Counted from the stretch's first letter, positions 1 to 10,624 are shown. The stretch is DNA of 48,499 nt from Leptolyngbya sp. DLM2.Bin15 (GCA_007694125.1 RECH01000287.1:1-48499); one strand, 5' to 3'. Notes: generated by a model not told the origin, from the letters alone. Numbers and translations are program-made.

Positions 1-2
1 AT

Positions 3-1238
3 GTGTTGCCGACCGGCCGCAACTTCTACTCCGTAGACATTCGCGGCATTCCCACGGAAAGCGCCTGGGCCGTGGGTCGCAACGCCGCCGAGCTCCTGAT
101 CGAACGCTATACCCAGGAAGAAGGCAACTATCCCCGCACCCTGGCCCTCTCCGTCTGGGGCACCTCCACCATGCGCACCGGCGGCGATGACCTAGCGGAG
201 GCCCTGGCCCTACTTGGGGTTCGCCCGGTGTGGGACGGCCCCTCCCGGCGAGTCGTGGATTTTGAAATCTTGCCCTTGGAAATCCTGGGGCGATCGCGCG
301 TAGACGTCACCCTACGGATTTCTGGCTTTTTCCGCGATGCCTTTCCCAATTTAATCGAGCTCTTTGACCAAGCCGTGCAGGCGATCGCTGCCTTGGATGA
401 ACCCCCAGAATGGAATCCCCTGGCCGACCAAGTGCAGCAGGAAACCCAAGCATGGATCGACCAAGGGCTGACGGCTGAGCAGGCCAGCGATCGCGCCAGT
501 TATCGTATCTTTGGCTCCAAACCCGGAGCCTACGGAGCTGGCCTTCAGGGTCTGATCGAAGCCCAGAATTGGTCAGACGACGATGACCTAGCCCGCGCCT
601 ACATCAACTGGAGCAGCACCGCCTACACCGGCGGCCGCAACGGTCGTGCCCCCCAGTCGCTCTCCGCCCCCGCCGCCTTCGAGCAGCGCCTCAGCCAGCT
701 ACAAATTGTGCTGCACAACCAAGACAACCGCGAGCATGACCTGCTCGATTCCGATGATTATTACCAATTCCAGGGCGGTCTGACGGTGGCAGCTCGATCG
801 CGGGGCCAGTCCCCCAAGCTCTACTTCGGCGACCATTCCCGCCCCGAAACCCCCAAGGTGCGATCGCTCTCCGAGGAACTGACGCGGGTCTATCGCTCAC
901 GGGTGGTGAATCCTAAATGGATTGCTGGCGTCATGCGTCACGGCTATAAGGGAGCCTTCGAAATGGCCGCCACCGTGGATTACTTATTTGCCTATTCCGC
1001 CACCACCCACTGCGTTGAGGACTTTATGTATCAGGGCGTTGCCGAGGCCTATATCTTCGACGACGCCGTGCAGCAGATGGTGCAAGAGGTCAATCCCTGG
1101 GCGTTGCGGGATATGGCCGAACGGTTGCTGGAAGCCCACCAGCGCCGTCTCTGGTCATCCGCTAGCCCCGAAACCCTCGATCGCCTCCGGGCCGTCGTCA
1201 ACCAAGCAGAGGGAGCGATCGAGCAACAGTCGAGCTAG
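3..1238 (+). CDS. cobN: Cobaltochelatase subunit CobN, C-terminal part (5' truncated by window edge)
   Basis: Protein resembles the CobN/BchH C-terminal region (LPTGRNFYSVD, SVWGTSTMRTGGDD, WIAGVMRHGYKGAFEMAATVDYLFAYSATT); ORF open at window start. Confidence 0.9.
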   Translation: MLPTGRNFYSVDIRGIPTESAWAVGRNAAELLIERYTQEEGNYPRTLALSVWGTSTMRTGGDDLAEALALLGVRPVWDGPSRRVVDFEILPLEILGRSRVDVTLRISGFFRDAFPNLIELFDQAVQAIAALDEPPEWNPLADQVQQETQAWIDQGLTAEQASDRASYRIFGSKPGAYGAGLQGLIEAQNWSDDDDLARAYINWSSTAYTGGRNGRAPQSLSAPAAFEQRLSQLQIVLHNQDNREHDLLDSDDYYQFQGGLTVAARSRGQSPKLYFGDHSRPETPKVRSLSEELTRVYRSRVVNPKWIAGVMRHGYKGAFEMAATVDYLFAYSATTHCVEDFMYQGVAEAYIFDDAVQQMVQEVNPWALRDMAERLLEAHQRRLWSSASPETLDRLRAVVNQAEGAIEQQSS

Positions 1239-1350
1239 TGCAAGATGGAAGAACGAAGATAGAAGAACGAAGACAGAAAAACGACAAGGACGTCCAGGAT
1301 ACACAAGGATTCCTGCCTCAGGAAATAGGCGGGTTACTTCCATCTCAGAG
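1233..1350 (+). repeat. Dispersed repeat B, copy 1 (begins at the cobN stop codon)
   Basis: Same text as reverse complement of 16972-17078 (GAAGAACGAAGACAGAAAA..CCAGGA.ACACAAGG..ATAGGCG.GTTACTT..CTCAGAG); contains 2x ~14-bp GAAGAACGAAGAYA. Confidence 0.75.
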
Positions 1351-1371
1351 TACTAGGCGTCCTTCCAAGCG

Positions 1372-2730
1372 TCAATCCAAGCGCTCAGACACCTGCACTG
1401 CTTGGCGCTGTGGGGCAGCAGAGGGCAGACGTTGAGCATGGCGCGATCGCCCGGCACTGCGGCAGATCACCTGGGCATAGTGCTCAGCGATAATGTCTGG
1501 CGTAAAGTGATGCTCTAGGTAGGTGCGTCCCGCCTGGCCCATGGCTTCCACCCGCTGCGGGTTGGCCATCAAATGCAGGATAAACGCCGCTAGCCCTTCG
1601 CGATCGCCCTGCTGAAAAGCCTCACCACACTCCGCCTCCGTCACCAAATCCTTGAGATAGGAGCGATCGTCACAAATCACCGCCACGGGTCGCCCTGCCG
1701 CCAGGCAACCGTAGAGCTTACTGGGGGCCAACAGTCCCTCCATGCCGCGACTGAGGGACACTAACGATAAATCGCAGGCGGTCAGAGAATAGGGCAGATC
1801 TTGCTTATCTTGATAGGGCAAGAATGAACAGTTCTGCAATCCATACTCCTGCGCCATTTGCATACAGAGCGATCGCTTGGCCCCATCTCCCACAAAGACG
1901 AATCGCACCTGTTCATGCTGAAGCAGTTTTGCCGTAGCCATCACAGTTTCCAGATCATGACAGCGCCCCATATTCCCAGAATACAAAACCGTGAAGGTGC
2001 GATCGAGTCCATGGCGCTGGGCGAACCAGTTATCTGACTTCGGTCGAGGTACAACTAAGCTAGGATCGGCCCAGCTATGAATCACAGAAATGCGATGGGC
2101 AGGAATTCCGTAGTTCTGAACGATGTGATCTCGAATGGTCGAACTCAGGACAATAATTTGCTCAGCTCGGCTCCAGACTTTACAGTTAATCCACTGCCAA
2201 AGCTTGGTTAATCGATGACTAGGCTTAAGGACGCCCAAGCGTACCGCAACGTCCGGATACAGGTCATAGACAAGGCAAATGTAACGCAGCCCCAACAGAC
2301 GGCGAGCAAAGTATCCCAACACGGGTAAATAAGGCGGTGCCGTTGTTAACACAGCAATATCATGGTGCATCGCTGCCCGCACCATATGCAAGACAGCCCG
2401 CAGGCAGAATAACAGACCATTCAGGGCTTTACCGCGAATGCGTTGAGACCAGAGTCGAGAAATTTGCGATCGCTGAATCGAAAGCTGATGAATCTGTTCA
2501 TGCTTCGGTGCAGAGGCGGTAGAAAATGCGTAGCCTGGCTGTCCTGTGAAGACATGAACCTTAAACTCTTTTTGGCTCAGTTTAAGGGCTAATTCTTCAA
2601 TGAGTTGACCCGTTGCAGCGTAGTCGGGTGGATAAAACTGCGTAATAATCAGCAGACGAATACGAGCGTCCAAGTCATGATGATAGTGATGCCACATGAG
2701 AGTCCAAATATTATGTGGATTTGGCTGCAT
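1372..2730 (-). CDS. Glycosyltransferase family 4 (WcaI-like)
   Basis: LLIITQFYPPDYAATGQLIEELA N-terminus, LYSGNMGRCHDLETV, PSKLYGCLAAGRPV motifs typical of GT4. Confidence 0.85.
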   Translation of the reverse strand: MQPNPHNIWTLMWHHYHHDLDARIRLLIITQFYPPDYAATGQLIEELALKLSQKEFKVHVFTGQPGYAFSTASAPKHEQIHQLSIQRSQISRLWSQRIRGKALNGLLFCLRAVLHMVRAAMHHDIAVLTTAPPYLPVLGYFARRLLGLRYICLVYDLYPDVAVRLGVLKPSHRLTKLWQWINCKVWSRAEQIIVLSSTIRDHIVQNYGIPAHRISVIHSWADPSLVVPRPKSDNWFAQRHGLDRTFTVLYSGNMGRCHDLETVMATAKLLQHEQVRFVFVGDGAKRSLCMQMAQEYGLQNCSFLPYQDKQDLPYSLTACDLSLVSLSRGMEGLLAPSKLYGCLAAGRPVAVICDDRSYLKDLVTEAECGEAFQQGDREGLAAFILHLMANPQRVEAMGQAGRTYLEHHFTPDIIAEHYAQVICRSAGRSRHAQRLPSAAPQRQAVQVSERLD

Positions 2731-3109
2731 TCAACATGCAGACTCAATTGGCAAATAACACCCGGATCACCCTGAAAATGAAGAAGCTACTTATTTTTGG
2801 CTTAAACTTAGATACGTGACGTAGGGGAAGATCCCTAGGTTCCATTTCATCAAACGTTCTTCCCGACATGAGCGTCTATCGTTCGGTAGAGCCCATGCAT
2901 CACCACAGCCTATTGAGGCCTTCCATCCCAACATCGTCCTCCACTCCAACACCTATCTCCCCCACCCCTTACGTCAAGAGCATCAATGGGTTACTTCTAG
3001 AGAATATACGGAGTATCAGGACAAATATGAACTAATCCTAGGAGTTCCATCAGGAAATTTCGATGATGATGTGCTCACGCCAGCACTCCCATCGCCCCAT
3101 AACAACATC

Positions 3110-3141
3110 AGCGCTAGAGAAGCGATCGCCCCTCTAGCGCT
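3110..3141 (-). terminator. Perfect 10-bp hairpin downstream of the PRC-barrel gene, HIP1 site in loop
   Basis: AGCGCTAGAG-aagcgatcgccc-CTCTAGCGCT; no clear U-tract. Confidence 0.45.
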
Positions 3142-3168
3142 GGATGGGTGGTTACAGATGTGCAGGTC

Positions 3169-4155
3169 TTAGTAGTCGATTTCCTCTTCATACTCCGCCA
3201 CTTTCTGCCGATCGGGCAGGTTGAGCTTCGGCGGCGTATAGGGTTTGGGCTTGTCTGCATCTGCCCAAGCATCTCCGGTCACCTCTACATCCTCATACTG
3301 AGCCTCAGGATAGGGAGCAGGGGATGGAGGCGCGGCATAGTCTTCATCCACATAGGCCACCTGCTGCTCATAGGTCTCATTCCCCCAGTTGGCTTCTTGG
3401 TAGTAAACCGGCTCGGGTTCAGCTTGGCGCAGGGGTTCGGGCATGATGCGTTCTTGGGGCTCGTTCCAGTTATCCTCATCCCAGGTTTCTTGAGCCGTAG
3501 GCATCACCGTTTGCAGCGGTTGGGCAGCCGGTAAGCCTGTTCCTAGCTGGTTGGACGTTGAGGTAGGCATCACGTAGTAGTCATCCACCCCCCGATCCCA
3601 AGAGGGACGACCGATACCCAGGCGTTCTAACACCCCCACCGTCATCTGCACCATCTTCTCCTCTGCCCCTTCGAAGACAATCAGGCGATCGGGGCCGCTA
3701 CTGACGACTTCCTCAATGGACAGTTCATAGGTGCTGATCACTTGATCGGGAATCAGAGGGATGCCGAGGGAGGCGATCATCAAGGATTCAACCTTGCCAT
3801 CATTAATGTTGAACTTAAATCCTCGCACTTTGCCCAGCAATTCGCCGGTCTCTGTGACCACTTCACTGTTGATGAGAATGCTGTAGGGGTCGGTATCAAA
3901 CGCATCTTCGACCGCGTTGTCGTCATCGACCAAAATCACATCACCAATTTGGCGGATGTTGCTCAACAGCATAATCTCTTGCGTGCCCGACAAGACTCCA
4001 GACAGCACGCTTTCCCGTAAGCCAAAGGCCACAACTTCACGACGATCGATGTCTACCCAGATCTGACTGACGACGCCGAGGCGCTTGCCAGTGTCTCGGG
4101 TAATAATTTGAGTTCCTAGGAGGTCGGCTCGTTGGCAGTACTGTTCAAAAGTCAT
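3169..4155 (-). CDS. PRC-barrel domain protein with acidic/proline-rich C-terminal tail
   Basis: Two PRC-barrel-like segments (GTQIITRDTGKRLGVVSQIWVDIDRREVVAFGL; GELLGKVRGFKFNINDGKVESLMI), then low-complexity tail. Confidence 0.8.
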   Translation of the reverse strand: MTFEQYCQRADLLGTQIITRDTGKRLGVVSQIWVDIDRREVVAFGLRESVLSGVLSGTQEIMLLSNIRQIGDVILVDDDNAVEDAFDTDPYSILINSEVVTETGELLGKVRGFKFNINDGKVESLMIASLGIPLIPDQVISTYELSIEEVVSSGPDRLIVFEGAEEKMVQMTVGVLERLGIGRPSWDRGVDDYYVMPTSTSNQLGTGLPAAQPLQTVMPTAQETWDEDNWNEPQERIMPEPLRQAEPEPVYYQEANWGNETYEQQVAYVDEDYAAPPSPAPYPEAQYEDVEVTGDAWADADKPKPYTPPKLNLPDRQKVAEYEEEIDY

Positions 4156-4447
4156 GGGTGGATTTTTGTCTCGAAAATGGTCGAGAGAGCGAAATTGGCA
4201 GCAATGGTGTCAGCGATTCGTCAATGGTAACGCTAACGATGGCTAGAACAAATCATAAACCGGATGGGGAAAGTTCCAACGAGACCGTAGGAAATCCAGT
4301 GAACGGCGGGGGGTAAACGGCGGATGGGTGAAACCAGTGGCGTGAGGCGTGGCGGCAACGAAAGGATTGTAGGGTATTGAGCAAGCTGTGGGCAGGGTCT
4401 CAAGCCAGTTTTTTAGGTAGAACGATGGCTGATCTTGGAGGCGATCG

Positions 4448-7400
4448 CTACCCAGAAATCCGTCCCTGGAGATCAATACCCAGCACCTGCGTGTAGGCTC
4501 CTCGGGCTTGGGTTACCCCAATGGTGCGCTGAGCAGCTTCAATCATCGGACGTCGCAGGCTCACGACGATGAACTGTGCCTGTTGAGTCTGATGTTTAAT
4601 CATTCTAGCTAATCGTTCTACATTTGCCCCGTCAAGGAACATATCCACCTCGTCAAAGGCATAGAAGGGGGAGGGGCGATAGCGCTGCAGGGCAAAGATG
4701 AAACTAAGGGCCGTAAGGGACTTTTCTCCCCCAGACATGGAGGCGAGGCGGCGGACGGGTTTGCCCTTGGGATGGGCGACTAGATTGAGTCCGCTGGAAA
4801 AGGGATCGTGGGGATCATCAAGCTGCAGGTAGCCGTCCCCATCGGAGAGTTCAGCAAAAATGGTTTGAAAGTTGCCATTCACTGCGTCAAAGGCTTCCTT
4901 GAAGGCCCGCTGGCGCAGGGTGGTGAAGTTTTCGATGCGCAACAGCAGTTCGCTACGTTCTTCCGCCAAGGTGGACAGCTTTTGGCTGAGTTCATCCAGA
5001 CGCCCCTGGGTGCGATCGTGCTCTTCTAGGGCCAGCATGTTCACCGGCTCCATGGCCTGCATCCGCCGCTGCAGCGATCGCACCTGTTGCTGGAGTTGCT
5101 CTAGCCCTAGCTCGTCGGGAATCTGCGGCAGAGGATCGGGCAATTCGGCCTGCTGGGCCACCAGTTGCTCCTGCAGGGCCGCCAAGTCTTGCTGACGCGC
5201 CTGCTGGGTTTCGAGGGTATGCTGACGTTTCAGCTCCGTTTGCTGATGCAGGGTTTGGCGATCGCGTAATTGCCGCTCCACCCGATCGCGCTCTTGCTTC
5301 TCCGCCGATAGGGTGTGCTCTAGGGTGGCCAAGGCGGTTTGAATCTCCGCAATCTCGCGGTTGAGGGCATCCTGCTGGCTGCTGCCGGAGGTACGCTGGC
5401 TGAGCTGGCTAGTCTGCTGCTGCCGGTACTCCTGCACCCGCTGCTGGGCCTGTTCAATCTTTTCCTGAAGCCGCTGGCGCTGCATGTCCATCTCACTACA
5501 TCGCTGCTCGGCGGCGCGCAGGGCCAGTTGGCGATCGCTGAGGGTTGCTTCCTGCTGCTGAATCAGGTTCTGGGCCTGCTGCCATTCGCTATGGGCTTGG
5601 GATTGTTCCAACTCCGTCAACTGCTGGCGATCGCGGGCCACCTCGGCTTCCTGCTGCGGTAGCGCCTTCTCCAGGGTCTTGAGACGGGTTTGGGCCTGAC
5701 CCAGTTCTTGGGTATGCTGGGACAACTGGGCCCGCACCTGCCCTTCTTGAGACACCAGATGGGCAAGCTGTTGCTGCAGTTGCTCTGCCTTGAGATGGGT
5801 TTCGCGCTCCAGTTGTCGAGCATCCATCAGGGCTTGAGACTGGGTTTTGAGGCTAGCGCTAGCCTGGTGAATTTCCCGCTGACAGCGATCGAGGATGTGG
5901 TCAATTTCCTGGAGGCGATCGCGCAGACCCGTCACCTCCGCCGATTCCCCGGTCTCCCCCACCCCAAAGTGCAGGGATCCTTGACGGCTGGCCGTGCTGC
6001 CCCCGGTCATGGCACCGCTAGCATCGAGCAGTTCTCCATCCAAGGTGACAATGCGGTACTTGCCAATGTGGGGGCGAGCATCCTGAAGATTGGAAAACAC
6101 CACGGTATTGCCAAACACATGGGCAAACACCACCCGATAGCGATCGTCACAGTCAATCAGCCGACTGGCATAGTCAATAAAGCCACGGGGCTGTTGGGCA
6201 GGATTGATCGGCGACAGGCGCGGCGCACGGATTTTGTTCAACGGCAAGAAAGTCGCCCGACCTGCCCGCTTTTGCTTGAGCAGTTCAATCCCCGCTGCGG
6301 CGATGCCATCATCTTCCACCACTAGATGCCCCAAGCGACCCCCAGCAGCAATTTCCAGCGCCAGTTGATACTCCGCCTCCACCCGACCCAACTGAGCTAC
6401 CAGCCCGCAGATCCCCGGCAGGTTAGCTTGGGTGAGTAGGCGCGTGGCTCCCGTTCCATGGGCATCCTGCATGGCCTGCATCTGGGCCTCTAGGCGATCG
6501 AGCTGGCGTTGTTTGTCCCGCTGTTCTCGCAGCAGGCGATCGCTGGTTTCCTGCTGTAGCTTCAGTTGGGCCTCGGTAGCGCTCAGAGCCTGGGCCTGCT
6601 GCTGCACCTGCTGGCGTTGCTGTTGGTGTTCGGCTTGTAGACTGGTCTGCTGCTGCTGGTGCTCAGCCAAATCGGCAGCGATCGCCTCTAGGGTTTGCCG
6701 ATGCTCTTGAATTTTTTGCTGGAGTTGATGCACCCGTTCCTGTAGCGTTGCCTGCTCCCGCCGCCCCGGCTCTAGCTCCTGCAGCCGTGATTCAATCCGG
6801 TGCCGCAGCTCCGTTTGCTGCTGAATCCAGGCGGCAGAGGCAGAAGCGATCGCCTGGGCCGACTCCCGACTCGCCTCTAGGGTTTGCTGGGCAGCATCCC
6901 GCGCTTGCCGTAGCTGCACCAACTCTTGCGTATCGAGCACTTGCTGATCTGCCTGCAGGGCCTGCAGGGCCTGGCGGTGGTCATGTAGCTCCCGCTGGGT
7001 ACGACCCAGTTGCGTCGCCGTCTCTTGGCTGGCTGTGATCAGCGCTTGCTCCTGTCGCTGAAGCTGCCGCAGTTCCGCCTGCCGCGTCGCGAGAGTTGCC
7101 TGTAGTCCTAGCTGCTCATCTTCCCCCAGGGCTTTCACCCGCCGGTTCAACTCCTCCAGGGACTCCGTCGCTTGGGCAATATCCACTGCCAAAGCCTGAA
7201 GCTGGGTACTGTAGTCAGCGAGGGCTTGATGGCTGGTTTCAAGCTGCTGCTGGAGCTGCTCCGCCTGCCGTTGGCGATCGCGCCAATGGAGCACCGCCTC
7301 CCACTGACTTTTATCCTGAAACTCCGCGCGTAGGGCCTGGTACTTCTCCGCCTTAATTCGATCTTGGGCCAGGCGATCGCGCTGGGCAATCAACTCCCGT

Positions 7401-8224
7401 TCCACGATGCGAAACTGCTCCTCCCGCTCCTTCACCGCATCCAGCTTGCCCGTCGCTTGAATAATTTTGCGATCGAACGCAGCCACCCCCGCCAGCTCGT
7501 CAATAATCTCGCGGCGTTCCCGAGGGTTCATGGAAATAATGCTGGTGACGTCCCCCTGCAGGACAACGTTGTAGCCCTCGGGATACACGTGAAAGCGGTG
7601 CAGGTGGTCGTGAAGCTGGGTGAGGGTACAGGGCTGATCGTTGATGTAGTAATTGGAGGTGTAGGTACCCTGGGGCGTCACCCGCAGCTTCCGGGTCACC
7701 CTCCATTCCCCCGTCGCCAAAATCTCCTGCAGCAGTGGATCGGGCTCGTCCTCAAAGGCGTAGCGATCCTGCTCAGGAGGTGTCTCAGGCGGCGTATGCC
7801 CATTACGCTCTGACCCATTGAGATCTGACCCATTGGGATCTGCATCGAGCCCCTGGGCTTCAGGATTCTCCCCTATAGACTCGTCAGGCACCTCGTTGGG
7901 AGATTCAGGAGATGGCTCTGGTGGGGCAGCGATCGCCCTCGAACCCACAGCATCCTCCGGCTCCATCTGAAACGTCACGGTGACACTAGCTTCCACCGTA
8001 GAGCGACTGCGGCTCGAATGATTTTGGTTGACCAAATCGGGCAACCGCTCTGCCCGCATCCCCTTGGAGCCAGACAGGCCTAGGGCAAACAGCAGCGCAT
8101 CTAAAATGTTGGATTTTCCCGACCCATTGGGGCCAGAAACAACGGTGAACCCAGGCAGCAACGGGACTGCCGTTGTCCCACCAAAGGACTTGAAGTGAGA
8201 GAGTTCAACCCGCTTAATGAACAC
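4448..8224 (-). CDS. smc: Chromosome segregation protein SMC
   Basis: Walker A GPNGSGKSNILDALLFALGL, long coiled coils, hinge (GYL/GGRLGHLVVED..), signature MSGGEKSLTALSFIFALQRYRPSPFYAFDEVD. Confidence 0.97.
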   Translation of the reverse strand: MFIKRVELSHFKSFGGTTAVPLLPGFTVVSGPNGSGKSNILDALLFALGLSGSKGMRAERLPDLVNQNHSSRSRSTVEASVTVTFQMEPEDAVGSRAIAAPPEPSPESPNEVPDESIGENPEAQGLDADPNGSDLNGSERNGHTPPETPPEQDRYAFEDEPDPLLQEILATGEWRVTRKLRVTPQGTYTSNYYINDQPCTLTQLHDHLHRFHVYPEGYNVVLQGDVTSIISMNPRERREIIDELAGVAAFDRKIIQATGKLDAVKEREEQFRIVERELIAQRDRLAQDRIKAEKYQALRAEFQDKSQWEAVLHWRDRQRQAEQLQQQLETSHQALADYSTQLQALAVDIAQATESLEELNRRVKALGEDEQLGLQATLATRQAELRQLQRQEQALITASQETATQLGRTQRELHDHRQALQALQADQQVLDTQELVQLRQARDAAQQTLEASRESAQAIASASAAWIQQQTELRHRIESRLQELEPGRREQATLQERVHQLQQKIQEHRQTLEAIAADLAEHQQQQTSLQAEHQQQRQQVQQQAQALSATEAQLKLQQETSDRLLREQRDKQRQLDRLEAQMQAMQDAHGTGATRLLTQANLPGICGLVAQLGRVEAEYQLALEIAAGGRLGHLVVEDDGIAAAGIELLKQKRAGRATFLPLNKIRAPRLSPINPAQQPRGFIDYASRLIDCDDRYRVVFAHVFGNTVVFSNLQDARPHIGKYRIVTLDGELLDASGAMTGGSTASRQGSLHFGVGETGESAEVTGLRDRLQEIDHILDRCQREIHQASASLKTQSQALMDARQLERETHLKAEQLQQQLAHLVSQEGQVRAQLSQHTQELGQAQTRLKTLEKALPQQEAEVARDRQQLTELEQSQAHSEWQQAQNLIQQQEATLSDRQLALRAAEQRCSEMDMQRQRLQEKIEQAQQRVQEYRQQQTSQLSQRTSGSSQQDALNREIAEIQTALATLEHTLSAEKQERDRVERQLRDRQTLHQQTELKRQHTLETQQARQQDLAALQEQLVAQQAELPDPLPQIPDELGLEQLQQQVRSLQRRMQAMEPVNMLALEEHDRTQGRLDELSQKLSTLAEERSELLLRIENFTTLRQRAFKEAFDAVNGNFQTIFAELSDGDGYLQLDDPHDPFSSGLNLVAHPKGKPVRRLASMSGGEKSLTALSFIFALQRYRPSPFYAFDEVDMFLDGANVERLARMIKHQTQQAQFIVVSLRRPMIEAAQRTIGVTQARGAYTQVLGIDLQGRISG
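7809..7838 (-). repeat. Tandem 15-bp duplication inside smc
   Basis: tctgacccattgaga / tctgacccattggga; encodes NGSDLNGSE in the SMC head insertion. Confidence 0.7.
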
Positions 8225-8495
8225 TAGGGATTGCCGCGATGCGCTTCAGTACGAATATACTACATCCATGGAGATGTCGCCCATGGAGGGATCAACAACC
8301 GTGCCTCAATCCTAATGCACTGGGTTGATATCCACCTAGGATTGCCGCAACACCCATGGGTGACGTAGTCGCATTATAGGCAATGATCGGAAAATAACGC
8401 TAAATGTAGCGTATTGTCTCAAAGGTTACCCCTAGGTTCGAGACACAACGCCATGACAGCCCCATGGATAAGTTCCGAGGCTGATGTCTCGGAAG

Positions 8496-8556
8496 GCGCA
8501 AATCCTCGGTGTTTGCCTGAGGTAGCCCTGGGGTAACTGGCACCGGAGATTTGCGC
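8496..8556. promoter_or_regulatory. Long imperfect stem-loop downstream of ntcA
   Basis: GCGCAAATCctCGGTG ... CACCGgaGATTTGCGC (14/16 pairs); adjacent hairpin TTCCGAG-gctgatgt-CTCGGAA. Confidence 0.5.
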
Positions 8557-8583
8557 AAACCCATGCCAGGCGCGATCCCAGGA

Positions 8584-9273
8584 CTAGGTAAACTGCTGGC
8601 TGAGGGCCACGGGGTTATGCACCGTAATCCGCTTTTTGTGAATGGAAATCATGCCCTCTTGGCGCAGATCTCCCAGCAATCGGGTTACAGTTACCCTGGT
8701 TGAGCCAATGGCCTCAGCGATCGCTTGGTGGGATAGCTTCAGGTCAATGGTGATGCCCTCTTGACTGGGGACGCCAAAGTCGCGGCAGAGAATCAGCAAA
8801 AAGCTCACCAACCGCGATCCCATATCCCGGTGAGCTAGGGTCTCGATCATCATCTCGGTTTGCAAAATCCGAGACGACAACCCCCGCAGCATAATCATCG
8901 AGAGTTCAGGATTTTCGTGAAAGGCTTTTTCAACCTGGTCAATCGGCAGCGACAGCAGCTCCACCGGTGTGAAGGCCACCGCATGGTAGAAGCGATCGGA
9001 ACGATGTCCCGTAATCAGCGACAGTACCCCAAATACACTGTTTTCCCGAAGCAAAGCCACAGTGATTTCTTCGCCCGCTTCATAGACTCGGGAGAGCTTA
9101 ACCGCTCCACTGAGTAGGAAGTAGACGCGCTCCGCTGGATCTCCTGGAAAGAAGATGGTCTTGCCACGCTCAAAGGTCTCGACCATCGGTGGAAATGCAC
9201 CTCCGCTAATCTGGCGGAATACATTTGCCAACGGCTTGTCTTGTGTTACTACCATAGCCCTCGCCCTACCCAA
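8584..9273 (-). CDS. ntcA: Global nitrogen regulator NtcA (CRP/FNR family)
   Basis: [68 protein letters not shown] and [28 protein letters not shown]. Confidence 0.95.
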   Translation of the reverse strand: MGRARAMVVTQDKPLANVFRQISGGAFPPMVETFERGKTIFFPGDPAERVYFLLSGAVKLSRVYEAGEEITVALLRENSVFGVLSLITGHRSDRFYHAVAFTPVELLSLPIDQVEKAFHENPELSMIMLRGLSSRILQTEMMIETLAHRDMGSRLVSFLLILCRDFGVPSQEGITIDLKLSHQAIAEAIGSTRVTVTRLLGDLRQEGMISIHKKRITVHNPVALSQQFT

Positions 9274-9803
9274 TCCCCTAAAGAGTTCTCGTTCACTGTT
9301 CGAGCAAGTTACCTAAGCCCATAAGTCCATAGGCTGAACCAGATTTTGCAACTAAACGTTGACCTTACATCACTAAAACTTAACTTATGGGTGCTTTTTT
9401 GTGCTCCATGCTACATATTTTTTGAGTCTTTGAGAAAGAAGATGTTGAGTTTAGCAAAGGAGGGGGGGCGATCGCTAGGAATAGCAAGGATTTTCGCTCC
9501 ATAGCCATCAGCGTCAACACTAAGCCTAGCGTTAATGTTTGTATCTATACCCTACCAATAGGTTGCTGACCGGGCATCAGGTACGCCAATCGCTCACCCA
9601 GCAATTCTTGGGATTGTCCTCTATCTTTATGTCCCCATTTTTCAGTATTCTCCTAATGGCGATCGCATCTAGCCTGTTCCTCAGTTTGGGCCAAGCAAAC
9701 TAACGTTATGAGGTGACTTGGGAGCAGCATTGCGAAATCCTTGGCTGCCTCTCCCATCCCTGCGATCGCCACCTGGAATCTTTAAAGCTGTAAATCAACT
9801 GTC

Positions 9804-10580
9804 ATGCTGAACCTGACCGGAAAAAATGCCCTCGTAACCGGCATTGCCAACAATCGTTCCATTGCCTGGGGCATCGCTCAGCAACTGCATCAAGCGGGTG
9901 CAAACCTCGGCATCACCTACCTCCCAGACGATAAGGGGCGGATGGAAAACAAGGTGGCTGAGTTGGTTGAACCCCTACAACCCAGCTTATTCCTGCCCTG
10001 TAACGTCCAAGATGACGAACAGATCGAGACGCTGTTTCAAACGGTGCAAGAGCAATGGGGCAAGATCGACATTTTGATCCACTGTCTAGCCTTTGCCCGA
10101 CGAGATGACCTCACCGGCAACTTTAGCCAAACCTCCCGCCCAGGGTTCACCACGGCGTTGGATATCAGCACCTACTCCTTGGTCAAGCTTAGCCAGGGGG
10201 CAGCAGCGCTGATGAGCGAGGGAGGCAGCATCGTCACCCTCACCTACCTCGGGGGCGTCAAGGTGATACCCAACTATAATGTAATGGGGGTGGCCAAGGC
10301 GGCCCTAGAGATGAGCGTGCGCTACCTAGCAGCGGAACTGGGCCCTCAGAACATCCGCGTCAATGCCATTTCAGCCGGCCCGATTCGCACCCTAGCTTCA
10401 TCGGCGATCGGCGGCATCCTCGACATGATCCACCACGTGGAAGAAATCGCGCCACTACGACGCACCGTCACCCAAACGGAAGTGGGCAACACCGCCGCCT
10501 TCCTCTGTAGCGATCTGTCCAGTGGAATCACAGGGCAGGTGGTCTACGTGGATGCGGGCTACGAGATTATGGGCATGTAG
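9804..10580 (+). CDS. fabI: Enoyl-[acyl-carrier-protein] reductase (NADH) FabI
   Basis: SDR fold, [16 protein letters not shown]-x6-K type motif ([12 protein letters not shown]). Confidence 0.93.
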   Translation: MLNLTGKNALVTGIANNRSIAWGIAQQLHQAGANLGITYLPDDKGRMENKVAELVEPLQPSLFLPCNVQDDEQIETLFQTVQEQWGKIDILIHCLAFARRDDLTGNFSQTSRPGFTTALDISTYSLVKLSQGAAALMSEGGSIVTLTYLGGVKVIPNYNVMGVAKAALEMSVRYLAAELGPQNIRVNAISAGPIRTLASSAIGGILDMIHHVEEIAPLRRTVTQTEVGNTAAFLCSDLSSGITGQVVYVDAGYEIMGM

Positions 10581-10624
10581 GCAGGGGCAGCAGCTCGGTT
10601 CAATCGTTACACAGGGGTAGGGAT

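Noticed and set aside
922-1356. ORF of 144 aa (+) overlapping the cobN 3' end
   Set aside because: Alternate frame of cobN continuing into repeat B
4808-7813. Many antisense ORFs opposite smc (e.g. 5690-6325, 7364-7813)
   Set aside because: High-GC coiled-coil gene creates spurious antisense frames; no protein-family signature
9274-9803. NtcA-type binding sites upstream of ntcA/fabI (e.g. GTATCTATACCCTAC near 9541)
   Set aside because: Spacing is N9 rather than the GTA-N8-TAC consensus; not strong enough to report as a site
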